A DNA stretch of 14,270 nt. Source: Eimeria necatrix (taxonomy: Eukaryota; Apicomplexa; Conoidasida; Eucoccidiorida; Eimeriidae). A program made the translations under genes and the position numbers. The stretch's first letter is position 1. Every line of letters begins with the position of its first letter. Positions 1 to 10,587 of the stretch are shown in pieces. The stretch covers positions 1 to 14,270 of the forward strand of contig NW_013654669.1 in assembly GCF_000499385.1 (NCBI RefSeq), read 5' to 3'. The notes beneath the pieces are model-generated. The model was given only the letters and a program-made list of their open reading frames with translations, had not been told where the DNA came from and did not search any database.

Positions 1-1
1 G

Positions 2-205
2 AGAGGGCAAAGCACCGTCAGCCTCTTCATGGACCCCGCACCTAAGTGCTCGAAAGCAAAGGCAAGCGTAGAAACACGAACTGAATCGCTCACGCTGTGC
101 TGCAGCACTGCCCCTGAGCAGCGCGTGTTCGGCCTCGCGCAGTTGTCCAACCTCCTAGCCAAATGCCGTGATTTTGAAATGCTTTTAAATAGTTGTTTCT
201 ACTGG
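2..205 (+). CDS. Possible exon running in from the left edge (unknown protein)
   Basis: A frame is open from the first bases of the window to a stop at 533-535, about 178 codons. This is one of the two longest stop-free stretches here. Its first 68 codons look the most protein-like, with mixed charge and good use of Glu, Lys and Leu. A donor-like GTAACT at 206, just after a Trp codon, offers a natural exon end. Beyond it the translation becomes rich in Ser, Cys and Arg and looks less convincing. The first ATG in frame is at 29, but because the frame is open to the edge the true start may lie outside the window. A - strand frame at 215-670 overlaps the doubtful second half. No family is recognised and chance cannot be excluded. 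Confidence 0.2.
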
Positions 206-1242
206 GTAACTCTCTCAATGTGGACGGTTTGCGTAGCTGGGAAGACACCTTGTCAGAGGTACACGAGTCACTCTTTTCTGCATAGCAGCTCGATAATTTC
301 TGGTTTTCGGTTGCGTATAAAACGTCTCAACATTGCTGGGACCATGAAACAGACTCAAAATCAAGAATTGCGAACAGGGGTTAGAAATCGTGCAAACCTG
401 CATTCTGTGACGCAAGCAAGATATCTCAGATTCGTAGCATTGGGAAGCAATCAGGCTTCTGAAGTCACTGCTGTCTTTTGTGAAAATGAAAGCGCGACTG
501 AGTCCTGCCACCTGCTTAGTAGCAGCAAGCGCTGACGCTGCTTTACCGTTCTGGGAAGCTTCTGCGTGCTGTAAAATGATAACTTTCGCCACGACGCACT
601 GGACAGCGCTGAGTGCTGAGAGGAATCGCTGGCATTGCACATTGCAGAAAGATGTTGGTTTTCGTGGCATGAGAGGTATTTGTACTTCCCTCTAAAAGTT
701 TCGTCGCGCAAAGAAATCGTTGCTTTGTCTTGCGTGAACAGCTAGCTTTAAGTGAACAACTGCAGAGCTGTGCTTCTTCTGATGCGACGAAGGCTCTGTG
801 CTGAGACTGAGCAAAAGCGTGTTGCTGCATTGACTACAACTGTAGAGGTTAACACTTGGTGGACAGTGTGCAGAGGTGCTGGACGCACAACTTCCACACC
901 GTTTTGGTTCAGCGAGAGATGCACATGAAGCGCGATACCTGGTCTTATGGAGCTGTGTACCTCCGTGAACACCTCATTAACCAAGCAGTATTCTCTATGC
1001 TATCACGACTGTTCTTTGAACACTTTAATCATGCACGCATGCCTCAACCGCCCACGGTAAGGTTTTACCAACTTTATGCTTAAGGAGGAGCGAAGGGCAT
1101 TTTGCCTCAATCAGCAAATATCAGCCGCTTCTAAAAACAATATAAGCAAAGCTGGGGCAGCTAATTAGAGCGGAAGGTTGTTTCTAGGCGCAATTCACTC
1201 GGCTCTACGTGAAAGACAGCGGAAGTGTATTTCTAGTTGCGT
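206..1242. other. No supportable gene
   Basis: Several overlapping frames of 70-150 codons lie on both strands here. The longest, on the - strand at 215-670, starts with ATG but translates to a low-acidic, Ser/Gln/Cys-rich product typical of chance frames. None is flanked by convincing splice or start signals. One GCATGC palindrome sits at 1037-1042. Nothing else was seen. Confidence 0.4.
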
Positions 1243-1380
1243 GCACCAAAGTCGTGAGGCATGAGCTGCGGCCGAATCCAGCCTATCATAAGCGTGCAAG
1301 CCCCACAACTCATGTTAGCTTTTTTCCCTAGCTGTACTGGTCAGTTGACGTCATATGCATGTTTTGCAAAGCGTGTTGCT
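1243..1380 (+). repeat. Direct duplication, copy A
   Basis: This 138-bp segment is matched by a second copy 264 bp downstream in the same orientation. Shared landmarks in order are GTGAGGCATGAGCTGCG, CATAAGC(G/A)TGCAAGCC, GTTAGCTTTTTTCC, CTGTACTG and TTGCAAAGCG(T/C)GT(T/C)GCT. Identity is about 85-90% by eye over the first 100 bp. Copy A carries about 8 extra bases near 1350 (GACGTCATATGCATG region). No target-site duplication, terminal inverted repeat or coding capacity is visible, so the duplication mechanism is unknown. Confidence 0.85.
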
Positions 1381-1506
1381 CGTGCGCTGCAGGCCCAGGC
1401 AGAGATCATACATACAACCTGATTACGGCAGTTTACTGCAATGCATGACCCATCTCCGTCCGGAGCGACACTAAGCAGGGCTCCTATCCCCCTAATTTGA
1501 CTTGCC

Positions 1507-1636
1507 GCACCGAAGTTGTGAGGCATGAGCTGCGACCGACTCCAGCCTCTCATAAGCATGCAAGCCTCAAAACTCGTGTTAGCTTTTTTCCCCTACTGTA
1601 CTGTCCAGTTAGCATCGTATTGCAAAGCGCGTCGCT
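1507..1636 (+). repeat. Direct duplication, copy B
   Basis: This is the second copy of the segment at 1243-1380, about 8 bp shorter because of one indel before its TTGCAAAGC end. Most differences are transitions (A/G, C/T), as expected of a neutral, fairly old duplication. The homology may begin about 12 bp earlier, where both copies have a weakly alike T-rich stretch ending in TTGC. A third short match to the last landmark (TTGCAAAGC then CCGCT) appears at 1761-1776 and may be the remnant of a third unit. Confidence 0.85.
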
Positions 1637-3692
1637 GTTACCCATTCCGTGGTGTCTGCGGCGTAAGCATTGTGTACGACCAAAGGACCTAGGGAGCAGC
1701 ATCGAAATGTGAGAACTGGCGTTGTGTTACTGCTTCGATGCTTTGCGTTCCTTGTTATTTTGCAAAGCACCGCTGAGCTACACATTTTTTAGAACTTTCT
1801 GATGCTGTAACGTGACAACATTTTTCTCGGCACGCAAGCAAACTCTCCTTAAAATACACTAAGCAGGCTCGCCTCTTGCGCTTAGTATTGCTTTTGCCTA
1901 TCCCCATGGCTGTTCACTCCAATAGGATGTAAAGAGCTCTGGCCAAGCGCCAAGATAACATCAGATAACGTCAACCGTTTTGAAGGACTTGTATGGAGAA
2001 AACAACAAATCGTTGGCTGAATGCGTCTTAACTTGGACGTATGACTTCACCACAACAGGATGTCTTGCATGCAGTAACAGCCATCCTTCTTGAGTGCACT
2101 CCATGATCCTGAGAAAACAAAACACCCATTAGCATCCTCTTTAACGATTCGACGCTTATTCGTTCAAGCAAATAAGCTTCTAACCATAACGTAGACTATA
2201 TTACGTAATTTCCCTGGAAATGGAACAGAGCAATTTGGGCTCAGCCCCGGCTGTGCTCGTACCGGCGTCTTGTGAATTGCTCCAAGTAGCAGATCCCTTT
2301 ATACGGTTCGACAATTCACTTCGCGTGGCTGTGACAGGCTCAAAACAAGTGCAGGAGTAATATGGCATTTGTAGGCATGCTCAGAGATGGCGATGGTCAT
2401 TTTGGTGCAGCCAATGATGCAGCGATTTGAACGCCTTTCTAAGACTGGTTTTACTTGATTGCAGTTTCGAGTTAAATGATGATAATGCGGCGCTACTACG
2501 TCGTGTAGTCACTGCAGGAAAGGCTACGAAAAAGCAAGCCCACATCCTGTGCCAAATTATGCGGCGTTGAAGACACCTAAAAATAGATCTTACAGCAAAA
2601 GAAGAAATAATCGTGGAGCTTGGTGACTGCAGCCACAATAAATTATCTGATTTCGAATAACCTTCTCCACAGGGCACGTGTCTAAGTACATGTGGGCCCT
2701 GTCATTGAAGATAGGATGCCAGGCGTGACCTTAAACTGCAAGAAAGTACCATATGGCACGATTTGTGCCAAATGGCTTTCCACTGGCGTTGACACATCTA
2801 TGACTTGACTTATAGCACGCACGCAAACGCGTTCTCATCAGAATATTCTCACAAGATGATTTGATGCGTTTATGGCTGCTGTCGCCCTTGTACCAAAATG
2901 AAATAATCGTGGCGTTTGGAAGATAGGCAAGGCCTCTCAGAAAAACCCCTACGGACGAAGGGGTATGGAGAGAACGCTACACTATACGTGTTCCTCTACC
3001 TACCGCATACATTCAGCTTGGACTCTTCAGCAGCCATCTTGCCTTGACCTTATCTACCATTAGCCCTTATGCACTTCGGTGCTCCATCAATTCACGAAGG
3101 TATTGCTGCTGGCATCTGAAGAAATACCCACCCCGAAGTAGTTTCGGACTAGGAAGGAAGCGAGCTCAGCTCTGACGGAGCTGTAGTGTTTAACTGGCAA
3201 GCCATAAGCAGAACATAGTGTCTCTACAGGATGTCGCTTTTGAATTCTAAAGTCCCACTAAGATATTTAGTGCGTACTTGCTGTAGAATGGGGAAGCTTT
3301 TGCTTTCCGTGCCGCACTGAAAAATGCGTGTTCTAGTTGTTTCGACGCTAGTAAAATGTGTGAGGTACTTTCTGCAAACGATATTGAACAGCATCTCACC
3401 TGATAGTTGCTATTTGGATTGCTAAAAAAACGACCGACACCTCAATGACAAACGGAGAAAGACTGGGGGGCCCTCAGGTTGTCAGCCTGCAATGCGTGGT
3501 TTGGGGTTCTTATTTAAGAAAATCAAACCATGACATGAAACTTTTGCGAGTTGGCTCGAGCAAGTTGCAACAACGGCCTTCTGTTGTTATAAGCCCCTCT
3601 ATAATCAGCAGTAATAGCTTGCGAGCTGCTTACACTTAGACTGCGAAAAGTAGCAGATGTGAGATAACGCTAAACGGACGTCTTCAGCATAA
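1637..3692. other. Apparently non-coding; short inverted repeats only
   Basis: Stops are frequent in all frames. The best frame (2381-2677, - strand, 98 codons) is rich in Ser, Arg and His and has no supporting signals. An 8-bp inverted repeat GTGAATTG/CAATTCAC lies at 2272-2279 and 2312-2319. A 6-bp stem ACCCCT/AGGGGT with an 8-nt loop lies at 2945-2964. GCATGC occurs at 2067 and 2375. These are of a size expected by chance in 2 kb. Confidence 0.4.
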
Positions 3693-4025
3693 AGTACCGG
3701 ACTGCAATTTGCCTTCGCAGCAGCGGCCAGCAGTTACCTCTTGCATACCGTCTTGGCGACAAGCACAACTCTTTCTCCACGCAGCCGTTGTTTTCGCAGC
3801 ATTGGGAGTCTGCAGTGGCTAGAACTTCAAAAGCGCATGCAAGCGTCTTCCTCGGATTCGGCATTGCAGAAGGCATGTAAAAAAGGCGCAATAAGTAAAA
3901 CACATTTTTCTTGTTGCAACTTCTGTGGAAACGCTGTAAAAACTGTAGAGCATGTAAGCGTAAAGGGTAAAGCTGTCGCCAGGCACTTGCGATTTGTGTT
4001 TCAAGCAGAAGTTGTCGACTTCTAA
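3693..4025 (+). CDS. Weak candidate frame with a Cys-x-x-Cys motif
   Basis: About 110 codons are open between an in-frame TAA at 3690 and a stop at 4023. The translation has an Ala/Ser-rich start and a later segment reading CCNFCGNAVKTVEHV, whose CxxC could be half of a zinc ribbon. No second Cys pair follows. There is no ATG near the beginning, so this would have to be an internal exon or use an upstream exon. The opposite strand is also open over most of the region (3670-4047), which weakens the case. The GC-rich, CAG-containing sequence around 3715-3730 may simply lack stops. Function unknown. Confidence 0.13.
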   Translation, partial: STGLQFAFAAAASSYLLHTVLATSTTLSPRSRCFRSIGSLQWLELQKRMQASSSDSALQKACKKGAISKTHFSCCNFCGNAVKTVEHVSVKGKAVARHLRFVFQAEVVDF

Positions 4026-4056
4026 TCAAATAATGGAGCCTTAACATTCGAAAAGA

Positions 4057-4076
4057 GAGGCCTGCATTCGGGCCTC
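4057..4076. repeat. Small GC-rich hairpin
   Basis: GAGGCC (4057-4062) and GGCCTC (4071-4076) form a perfect 6-bp stem around an 8-nt loop, followed by a run of A. It lies 30 bp after the stop of the weak frame ending at 4025. It could fold in RNA, but a stem of this size is not rare by chance. Confidence 0.4.
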
Positions 4077-4227
4077 CAAAAATTCATTATTGCCCTTCGT
4101 CTGCCTTTTGAACAAGTCTAAAACGACATTTGTAGTAGCATGAAAACGATAGGCTTATATATGTGCTTCTCTCTAGTTACCAACAGCGCAGTTCGTTAAT
4201 TGCAGCACCCATAAGGAATTGGAATTT

Positions 4228-4252
4228 GCTCTCTCGTACAATAAGGGAGAGC
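4228..4252. repeat. Small hairpin
   Basis: GCTCTCTC (4228-4235) pairs with GGGAGAGC (4245-4252), giving an 8-bp stem with one G-T wobble and a 9-nt loop. No function can be assigned from context. The flanks are AT-rich and appear non-coding. Confidence 0.4.
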
Positions 4253-5951
4253 GTTAGAAACGAAAATAAATATTGCTGTCAACTTGCGATATTTAAGATA
4301 GGAGTTTCGAGCTAGCTGAGGACATTTCGCGCCAATGTGGCTTGACTAAGAAGAAAGTTCGACAGCAACTCATGAGACAACTTTTTGTCGTAGTGAAGAT
4401 GTTTTGCATCGAACAGGCACACCGGCAAGGATGAACCTGAGAACAAGAAACTGCACTAGGCAGAGGAGCCGAAGGAAGCTCTCTCTTGAAAGGGAAAAAA
4501 ACGACGAAACGTATTTTCTCTTGTTAGGAATGCTCTCTGGCTTACTTCATTTTTGAATGCTGGAATTCAATGTTGTGATGTGAGTACAAAACACAACATT
4601 GCTAGTCCTCGACATGAGCCCCTTGCATTGTGTAGGAGTCACACCAAGATTTCTGCTTACGGAGCAAGCATCACTACTGTTGAAAGTGCAAAACGTTCGT
4701 CGTCAACTCGAAAGCACGAAACACTACTGAGACTACAGCACCCGCTCAATAAAACAAAGACGCATCCAGACAAAAGCAAGTGGGCAGTACGCACAATCTG
4801 TGCGATCAATACTGCTTATGCCCACCATGCAATTAGTAGCGGGACTGCCTCACCATTTCACAGGTGTAGCAGACCACATATTTGAATTTCCCGTTACTTA
4901 CATCGGTTCTTGAAGGTGGAAACTAGTGAGGCGTGGATATGTGTTTCAGTAGGCTTCTTCTTGTAGTCATACGATGCCTCACGCGTAAGGCATCTCAGCA
5001 AGGCTCAATTTAACGCAGCTATAAGTACGAAGTTATAATTGGCCTACAAGCTGGTGGTGGCGGGACATGCAATCTGGCAAGAAAGATTCCATACAAATGC
5101 TTAGCACATACGCGACATCACCACAGCAGGATATCATACAAAAAGTAAGTGAGGCACTTTGGTGGAAATGGCGCAAAAGTTGTTAGCGAAAACGCCAACC
5201 ACGCATTAATGCTTTTTTTCAACACAAATTCAAGGTCAAGACGACTTGATGATTTACACTTACATACTTCTCCAGCATTCGATTTGAGCCTCCCATGCTG
5301 TCAGTTATAGTTTGCACAGTGCATTTCGGAACTAACAGCAGCGTCTTCCATTCAGCCATTCCCAAATATTTTTCATTTTTTGCGTTTATCACCTATCAGT
5401 AACAGCAGATATTGCCGCTAGAGAAACAAGTAAACGACCTGAAAAGAGACCTGGCACCGCGGCAAAGTTTAGCTTCACAGGGCTCTTCGTCATACTGTCT
5501 GATATGAAATAGGGCATTTCAAAAAACGCGAATCAAGCTAGTCATATGTGCATGTTTACGTTGCAACTTCTTAATCTCATGAGACAGCATTATCCTCGAT
5601 ATGCAGTAATGCCTTAGCACAAACATGTGACAAATCTTTTTCCGAGCACGGCTGACACGCATCAATGAACAACGAAAGTGTGGACCACATTTGTGACAGG
5701 GTTTCAATGAGTTTAAAGGTAACAGCTTATCCGTAAAGTTCTGAGGGACCTTTTACCAGAGGTAAGTAGCCAGCGACACGTTTACTTTCGCAAATTTGCA
5801 TCAGGTGTGTACTGCATATTTACTATGCAGCGCACTATCTTGACCCAAAGGCCACATTAGGCACTCCGGCATTTTATCCAGTTTTCATGCTCCATCAAAA
5901 CTGAGTAATCAGTACGAATGGAACTTTTATCTGGCCCCAGCGGTGACTTGA

Positions 5952-6314
5952 TCTCCATACATTCGTGAGCCACGGACGAAGCGTGACTATCCGGATTCTT
6001 TTGTCGTAATGGGGTGTTTCATTACACGCTATAGCGCTACACAGTACAGCAAATGCCAGCCTGACCAGGTGCTGGAGAACTGCAATCGAAGGTATCTGCG
6101 CTTTATTTCACCTTCATGCAAAAACTCACTATCTTCAAACATATGTGATTTTTTGTGTGGAATTCCTTCTGTGGCTTTCAAGCAATACGTAAATTTCTTT
6201 ATTGGTTCAGAGGAGCTCTTGCGCCCTCTTAAGAATAGAAAACCTATTTACCGCGCAAGTGATTTCCTGAACCAGGCACAGAAAGCATGCTCGCGTCGGC
6301 CTTGTTGCTGTTAA
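5952..6314 (+). CDS. Candidate small Cys-containing protein or exon (MGC start, CCC end)
   Basis: The frame is open for 120 codons from an in-frame TGA at 5949 to a TAA at 6312. Composition is protein-like, with balanced Asp, Glu, Lys, Arg and aromatics and no low complexity. Read from the ATG at 6009 it gives 101 residues beginning MGCFITRY. Gly2-Cys3 is the pattern of N-myristoylated and palmitoylated proteins, and the last residues are CSRRPCCC. The 19 codons upstream of this ATG also look coding (SPYIREPRTKRDYPDSF), so it may instead be an internal exon whose acceptor lies near 5939 (CCCCAG) or later. Donor-like sites inside it (AAG/GTATCT near 6092, CAG/GTGCTG near 6069) would allow an early exit. 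No family is recognised. Confidence 0.25.
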   Translation, partial: SPYIREPRTKRDYPDSFVVMGCFITRYSATQYSKCQPDQVLENCNRRYLRFISPSCKNSLSSNICDFLCGIPSVAFKQYVNFFIGSEELLRPLKNRKPIYRASDFLNQAQKACSRRPCCC

Positions 6315-6590
6315 GAATACAATATTGCGTAGTCCTGGAATGAGAACGACAAAACCAGGTTAACCAACTAGTGGGCGAATCCAAAGTCTATTCTTAGCTC
6401 ATTTAAAACTATACGTTATGTAGAGAAGAAGTCCACCTGAAAAGGCAGCTTGGCACGTTTCACGGTGCGAGTTACCCAAAGCGCACAATCTTGTATAAGT
6501 AAACGATCCCTATTGGTCACCACGAGCTTGTCGGCACCTGAACTAGAGAAAGTGCCAAAAGATGTAGCCAGCGAGGGCAAAAAGCCGTGA

Positions 6591-7004
6591 CAGTTCGTGT
6601 ATCCACTCGGTTTTTTGTTTTACGACTTTGATATGGTGGAGGTGGAAATCGAGCATGATTCTTCTGCACACCACATATCGGCAAGGCCCAACACCGTGAT
6701 CAAATTTGAGGTAGCACAATATTCGTCCAAATTCATCAAATCTGGTTCAGACAGGAGTTCACAGATAAGCTGCTTCCTCTGGCAAAAGAATATCTTTATC
6801 TTCGGCTGCTCGTTGAAGCCAATACTACTCTGCATTGTAGGGCTGAAGCAGGACAACTTAGTGCGTGTGTCGCCTTCGATTTTGCAACACGATATGCTGC
6901 AATTAATGGCTTTCACCAAATGCGGATGCGAAGCAGGCTCACAAACTGGAATAGCCGGGTTGCCCTATTCAAACAGGACCCCTGTCCTTAATTCATGTAG
7001 CTGA
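6591..7004 (+). CDS. Candidate exon, unknown protein
   Basis: About 137 codons are open after a TGA at 6588. No ATG is near the start; the first Met codon lies about 14 codons after a GTG at 6597, so an internal exon is more likely. The acceptor could be the CAG at 6591-6593. The N-terminal part is acidic and natural-looking (FYDFDMVEVEIEHDSS). The middle has a hydrophobic run (NIFIFGCSLKPILLCIVGL) that could be a membrane segment or a beta-rich core. A donor-like GTAGCT at 6997 would leave one base, which fits the phase of an acceptor at 8190. The - strand is also open over 6620-6919, so the coding strand is not certain. Confidence 0.2.
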   Translation, partial: QFVYPLGFLFYDFDMVEVEIEHDSSAHHISARPNTVIKFEVAQYSSKFIKSGSDRSSQISCFLWQKNIFIFGCSLKPILLCIVGLKQDNLVRVSPSILQHDMLQLMAFTKCGCEAGSQTGIAGLPYSNRTPVLNSCS

Positions 7005-8171
7005 GTGCCGTACAAGATGTATTCGGTTTGTTAGTATTCGCCGAGAAATAAATGAATCTTGAGCCTCGCTTGGGAGCCTGCCTCTTAAGCAAATTTGTCC
7101 TACTTGCGTTAAGAAATATCTCCGCTAGTTGCGCAACCTTTTGCATTCGTTGTTTTACGGTGAATATCTGCAAAACATGCGCACTCCCTTTTTAAAGCAT
7201 CAGTCGTAAGCCCTGAGATAGTGATTCAATGAGAATTGGCGTGCACAATTAAAAGGGTTCTACCATTCTGGAAAACTGATAAATAAAAGCGCGGCGTCAG
7301 CTTGTTCCAATTATGTATCGTAACGTTGTGCAAATTGGAACGTACCAACTGGTTGCGCAATTGATGGGAACTCTCAATAAAGGTTAGGAAAAAGTGAATA
7401 GCCAATGCACAAAAATTTCGAAGGAACATGCAGGGAATTTCGCGCATATGATTTCCTCCAGGTATTCCCGCTGCTCATGGCGTGCCAACCTCTAGAAATG
7501 TCAAAGAAGAGCTTGCCGCTGAAACTTTTAAGCATAGCGGTCACAAGATTACGACTTCATAAAGAGCCTTCCCATTGAAAGATCGTCACGCCGATGTAGA
7601 AATTAGAAAGAGGCAATGGTTTAACTGTTTTTGAAACATCCTGGCTGTGTTTGCAGCTGCCAATGTGAGTTCGTTAGATATCTTTAGTTACTATCTGCAA
7701 TTTATCCGAGAATCAAGTCGACATCCCATTTAGTTGTGAATTGATGACGAAATGCATTCGAAAACCTTGCGACTTCGCAGGTGAAGGTATGCAGAGTAGT
7801 GCGCTACGGAAGGTGGAAGACAGAAGGAAATAGCACCTTCCCCTATATCGTCATTGTGTTTATTGTGTGCAGTTTCTTCGACTTCTTTTTCGGATATAGA
7901 CAGGTGCAAAAGTACGTCTGCTAGAAAGCTGCTTCCACTAATGTTTAGGCTGCGCTTAGTCTTGCGGAATACCAGCAGAACAACACGCCTGCCATGTGGG
8001 GTTCTGCACAGTCTCACAGTTTCTCTCACACTGGCACGTTTGTTGGCTTAAGCAGATAAACGCACACGTGATCATGACTCAGAAACACTCATAGCATTCA
8101 CTGAAAATATTTGGAGACGAGCAAGTAGAACCTTGATTAAAAAAAAATATTTGCAGAAACCCAGCCAGTGA
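7005..8171. other. Probably intronic or intergenic; competing weak frames
   Basis: A - strand frame (7730-8029, 99 codons) contains a charged, natural-looking stretch (SEKEVEETAHNKHNDDIGEG). A + strand frame (7854-8051) follows a good acceptor-like sequence ending GTGTGCAG at 7872. The two overlap and cannot both be coding over their full length. I cannot choose between them. The rest is AT-rich with frequent stops. Confidence 0.3.
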
Positions 8172-8190
8172 AGTGCAACCTTAGCCACAG

Positions 8191-8561
8191 AGTGGTTCGC
8201 ACTAGCTTCGTACCGCAGTAAGTGGCATTCGCGCACAATTCAATACTCCGGAGAGGGAACTTCGAAGAAAACGCTGATATGGAACCGCCCGCATGATGAA
8301 GAAATGTACATCAGACCCAAAGAAATGAGACGAGAACTGCGTGCTGGATCTCTGATAGAAGAGAACAATCGCTGGCGAGGCCAGCAAATCCTGGAAAAGC
8401 CGATATCTAAAGATCAGCTACGTCAGTTAAGAGTTCATACATGGTTGGGGCTCCAAGCGCAGAACCAGTCAGCAAACCAAGTCCTTACTATCGGGCGAAA
8501 GGCAGCGAGGCTGCAAAGTCACAGCACTACACCGCCTCCTTCTAATGCGATTCGTGTCTGA
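8191..8561 (+). CDS. Candidate exon, charged unknown protein
   Basis: The frame is open from 8172 to the TGA at 8559-8561. An acceptor-like CTTAGCCACAG ends at 8190, and the first ATG is at 8304. The translation is one of the most protein-like in the window. It has a mixed-charge segment (DEEMYIRPKEMRRELRAG, then LIEENNRWRGQQILEKPISK) that would be largely helical, a Gln/Asn-rich part, and a Ser/Thr/Pro tail (STTPPPSN). If internal, it may exit at the GTGTCT donor-like site at 8554, leaving one base. That matches the two-base entry of the candidate exon at 9620. If terminal, it stops at 8561. No family is recognised. The - strand frame overlapping 8202-8387 is shorter and less convincing. Confidence 0.27.
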
Positions 8562-9619
8562 TCACATCTTCCACCTGTGTTCTCGCTAACTCCACTTCGA
8601 AGAACGCACACACTCAATTCGCAAAGAAAGTTGAGAATTTTCAGCAGGACAGATGCGCACGGCACTTCTTGAATAGAGCATCAGACCAAAAGCGTTTTGT
8701 GACTACATGATGCTCTCTCTACGGAGCCTTCGCATGCATACTAAGTCAAAGGCCTTGTCAATAGTTCTTCGTGCTTCCCACTTAAGCTGAACACATTATT
8801 GCTTTCTTTAGACAAAGTTGAGACTGCATTTTGTTGGCCTGCGCCACCTCGCTGACAGCAGTCGCTCACAGTCTTTTGCAAGGATGTATGACCCAGCTGC
8901 AGGCAATAACGTTCATATTGTTTCATATATATTGTTTTGCATAGCTTGTCGTGATTATGTGCTTCTGTTAAATGTGTGCAGAAAGTGATACGGCTCCACG
9001 TTGCTTACCCACTTCCTTGGACTTCTGCTTAGCTTTTAAAGAACTGTTAGCTTACCTCCTGGGCCGTGTGAAGGACAATTAGTGTTCAAACTGCTGAGTG
9101 CCGCTGGTGAAGAGTAATCAAACATATGTTTATAATCATTAGACCAGCGAGCGCACTCCCTAGTTTCTCAGTGCCCCAGTGCTGCAGAGTGAGAGCTGGG
9201 GGTTAATACGACGCTTTAAGCCCTCCAATGCAATGTAGGAGTCAAGCATCTTCTCACAGGATAAAATGTAAACAAAAGGAGTCTGCCTGTTGGGAATAGC
9301 TACTGAGGTTGAGCATTTTGATCGATTTTGCAAATCTTTTGTCATGAAAGCATTGGTGTCGCGGGCATAGAGCCTACTAATTTTGTTTGAAATGCAGGAC
9401 AACTAGGAACTGCATATTCTAAATGGTAAAAACATATTACCGCATATTATATTCCTCTTAGCACTGCGCAAAGCCTGAGCTGAAGCTAGCGAGCTTGCTA
9501 ACTGCTTAAGGTACGATCCACCACAAAATAGCCACGTTTCGCTTGCTATGGTCTGGGCTTCGGACTATTCGACTATCTGCTGCGTTAACTAAATCTCACA
9601 CTGAAACCGCTGCTGCCAG
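8562..9619. other. No supportable gene
   Basis: Frames are short and lack splice context. The best are - strand frames of 61 codons (8741-8926) and 80 codons (9160-9402), with ordinary chance-like composition. GCATGC occurs at 8732-8737. The region would be an intron if the exons on either side belong to one gene. Confidence 0.35.
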
Positions 9620-9794
9620 TACGGATGTCGTCAATTTTCCTAGATATCGGACAACCAATCATCACACCTAAAGTTCCGATGGCCTTACGAAAGCACAGAC
9701 TTGGGCATCCCACGATTTCCACTGCTATCGCCAGACTGAAGTTGCAGCTCACCGCATTGCCTGCAAAACCTCCCGTTCCCGTTCGTACTGCCAG
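9620..9794 (+). CDS. Candidate exon, basic unknown protein
   Basis: The sequence before 9620 resembles a full 3' splice site, with a TTAACTAAAT branch-like element near 9585-9594 and CGCTGCTGCCAG ending at 9619. The frame then reads through 58 codons to a donor-like CCAG/GTTTGA at 9795, with an alternative GTACTG at 9785. The peptide is basic, proline-rich and lacks low complexity, for example GQPIITPKVPMALRKHRLGH near its start and PAKPPVPVRTA near its end. The - strand is also open over 9585-9815, so strand assignment rests on the splice-like borders. With the 9785 donor, one base is left over, matching the exon at 11420. No family is recognised. Confidence 0.22.
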
Positions 9795-10587
9795 GTTTGA
9801 CCACCACAAAAACAATTCCTTGTTTTTGGTTTGAACGGGGTGCTAATGTGGCATGGCCGACACGTATTCAATTCAAGCATTGTTTTCAACCCACAATCTA
9901 TGCACAAATGGAATCAGTACCGGAAACTTCATGTGTTATACCTCCTGTGCTAATTCATACACAGCCTGTGCAATATAACTTGATCTACAATATTTGATAA
10001 CCCATATTGGGATTGTTAACAACAGTTTTGCCATGCGTCAAGCAATCAGAAATCACTTTTAGCAGCACATAATGGAGAAGCAGACGAAATCTGGCTGAAG
10101 CCCCGTGGCGAAGATGTAAAGAACTTTGCAAAGTAAACTACTGGTCTGCACAGAAGTCGTAAATGCTTGCTTGCTGCTCTAAGGAGCTGTAAAATGAATG
10201 GGAAGCTAGTTGGCACTAGGCAAGTATCTTTCAGAAAGTAACTAGACGCAGGAACCCAGAGAACATATCTATAATGTGTTCCTGAATACAACGATCCATT
10301 GAAGAGAAATCAAGCTGGGAGCAGAATATCCAGGAAACACACCGTGCGAGCGTACGGGGGGCATGGAGTTACTCGCATAGATGCATCTCATAGTATTCTG
10401 ATGGCCTGTCATGCAGGCAGCGGGCCAGCATAACGGCAAACTGTACGGATGCACTTCGTTAACCAATGTTTTCGAGGAGAAATGCAGGAAGGCAATCCCA
10501 GCTCATTGCGACCCACCAACTCACAAAAAATGCATTGCTACGTGGCGTGCAAGGCATTCAAAGGACATCTTAATATTCTAGGAACTG
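9795..10587. other. No clear gene
   Basis: A + strand frame at 9797-9997 follows the candidate exon in another frame. It could hold an exon after a weak acceptor near 9877, but its composition is not persuasive. Two - strand frames of 81 and 65 codons (10046-10291, 10269-10466) overlap end to end and are rich in Ser, Pro and aromatics. Nothing decisive was seen. Confidence 0.3.

Larger units (their letters stand above)
4026..5951. other. No supportable gene
   Basis: Apart from the two small hairpins, the region holds only scattered short frames. The longest (4553-4885, + strand, 110 codons) begins with TTG, is rich in Ser, Thr, His and Lys with few acidic residues, and has no good acceptor or donor. 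The sequence is AT-rich with frequent stops, as expected for intergenic or intronic DNA. Confidence 0.4.

Noticed and set aside
215..670. A 151-codon - strand frame starting with ATG
   Set aside because: It overlaps the + strand edge frame, has a Ser/Gln/Cys-rich low-acidic translation and no supporting signals.
2302..2319. GGTTCGA-like word resembling a tRNA B box
   Set aside because: No matching A box, acceptor stem or anticodon stem is present around it. No tRNA was found anywhere by eye.
2945..2964. ACCCCT/AGGGGT hairpin as a possible terminator or RNA element
   Set aside because: The stem is only 6 bp, there is no adjacent gene and no T-run, so it is expected by chance.
6620..6919. A 99-codon - strand frame with a natural-looking segment
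   Set aside because: It lies wholly inside the longer + strand frame 6591-7004. Only one can be coding, and the + strand reading has the better exon context, though this is not certain.
323..8332. Two TGAGACG-type words (323-329 on the - strand, 8326-8332 on the + strand), a known coccidian promoter motif
   Set aside because: Two isolated copies in 14 kb are within chance and neither lies upstream of a supported start.
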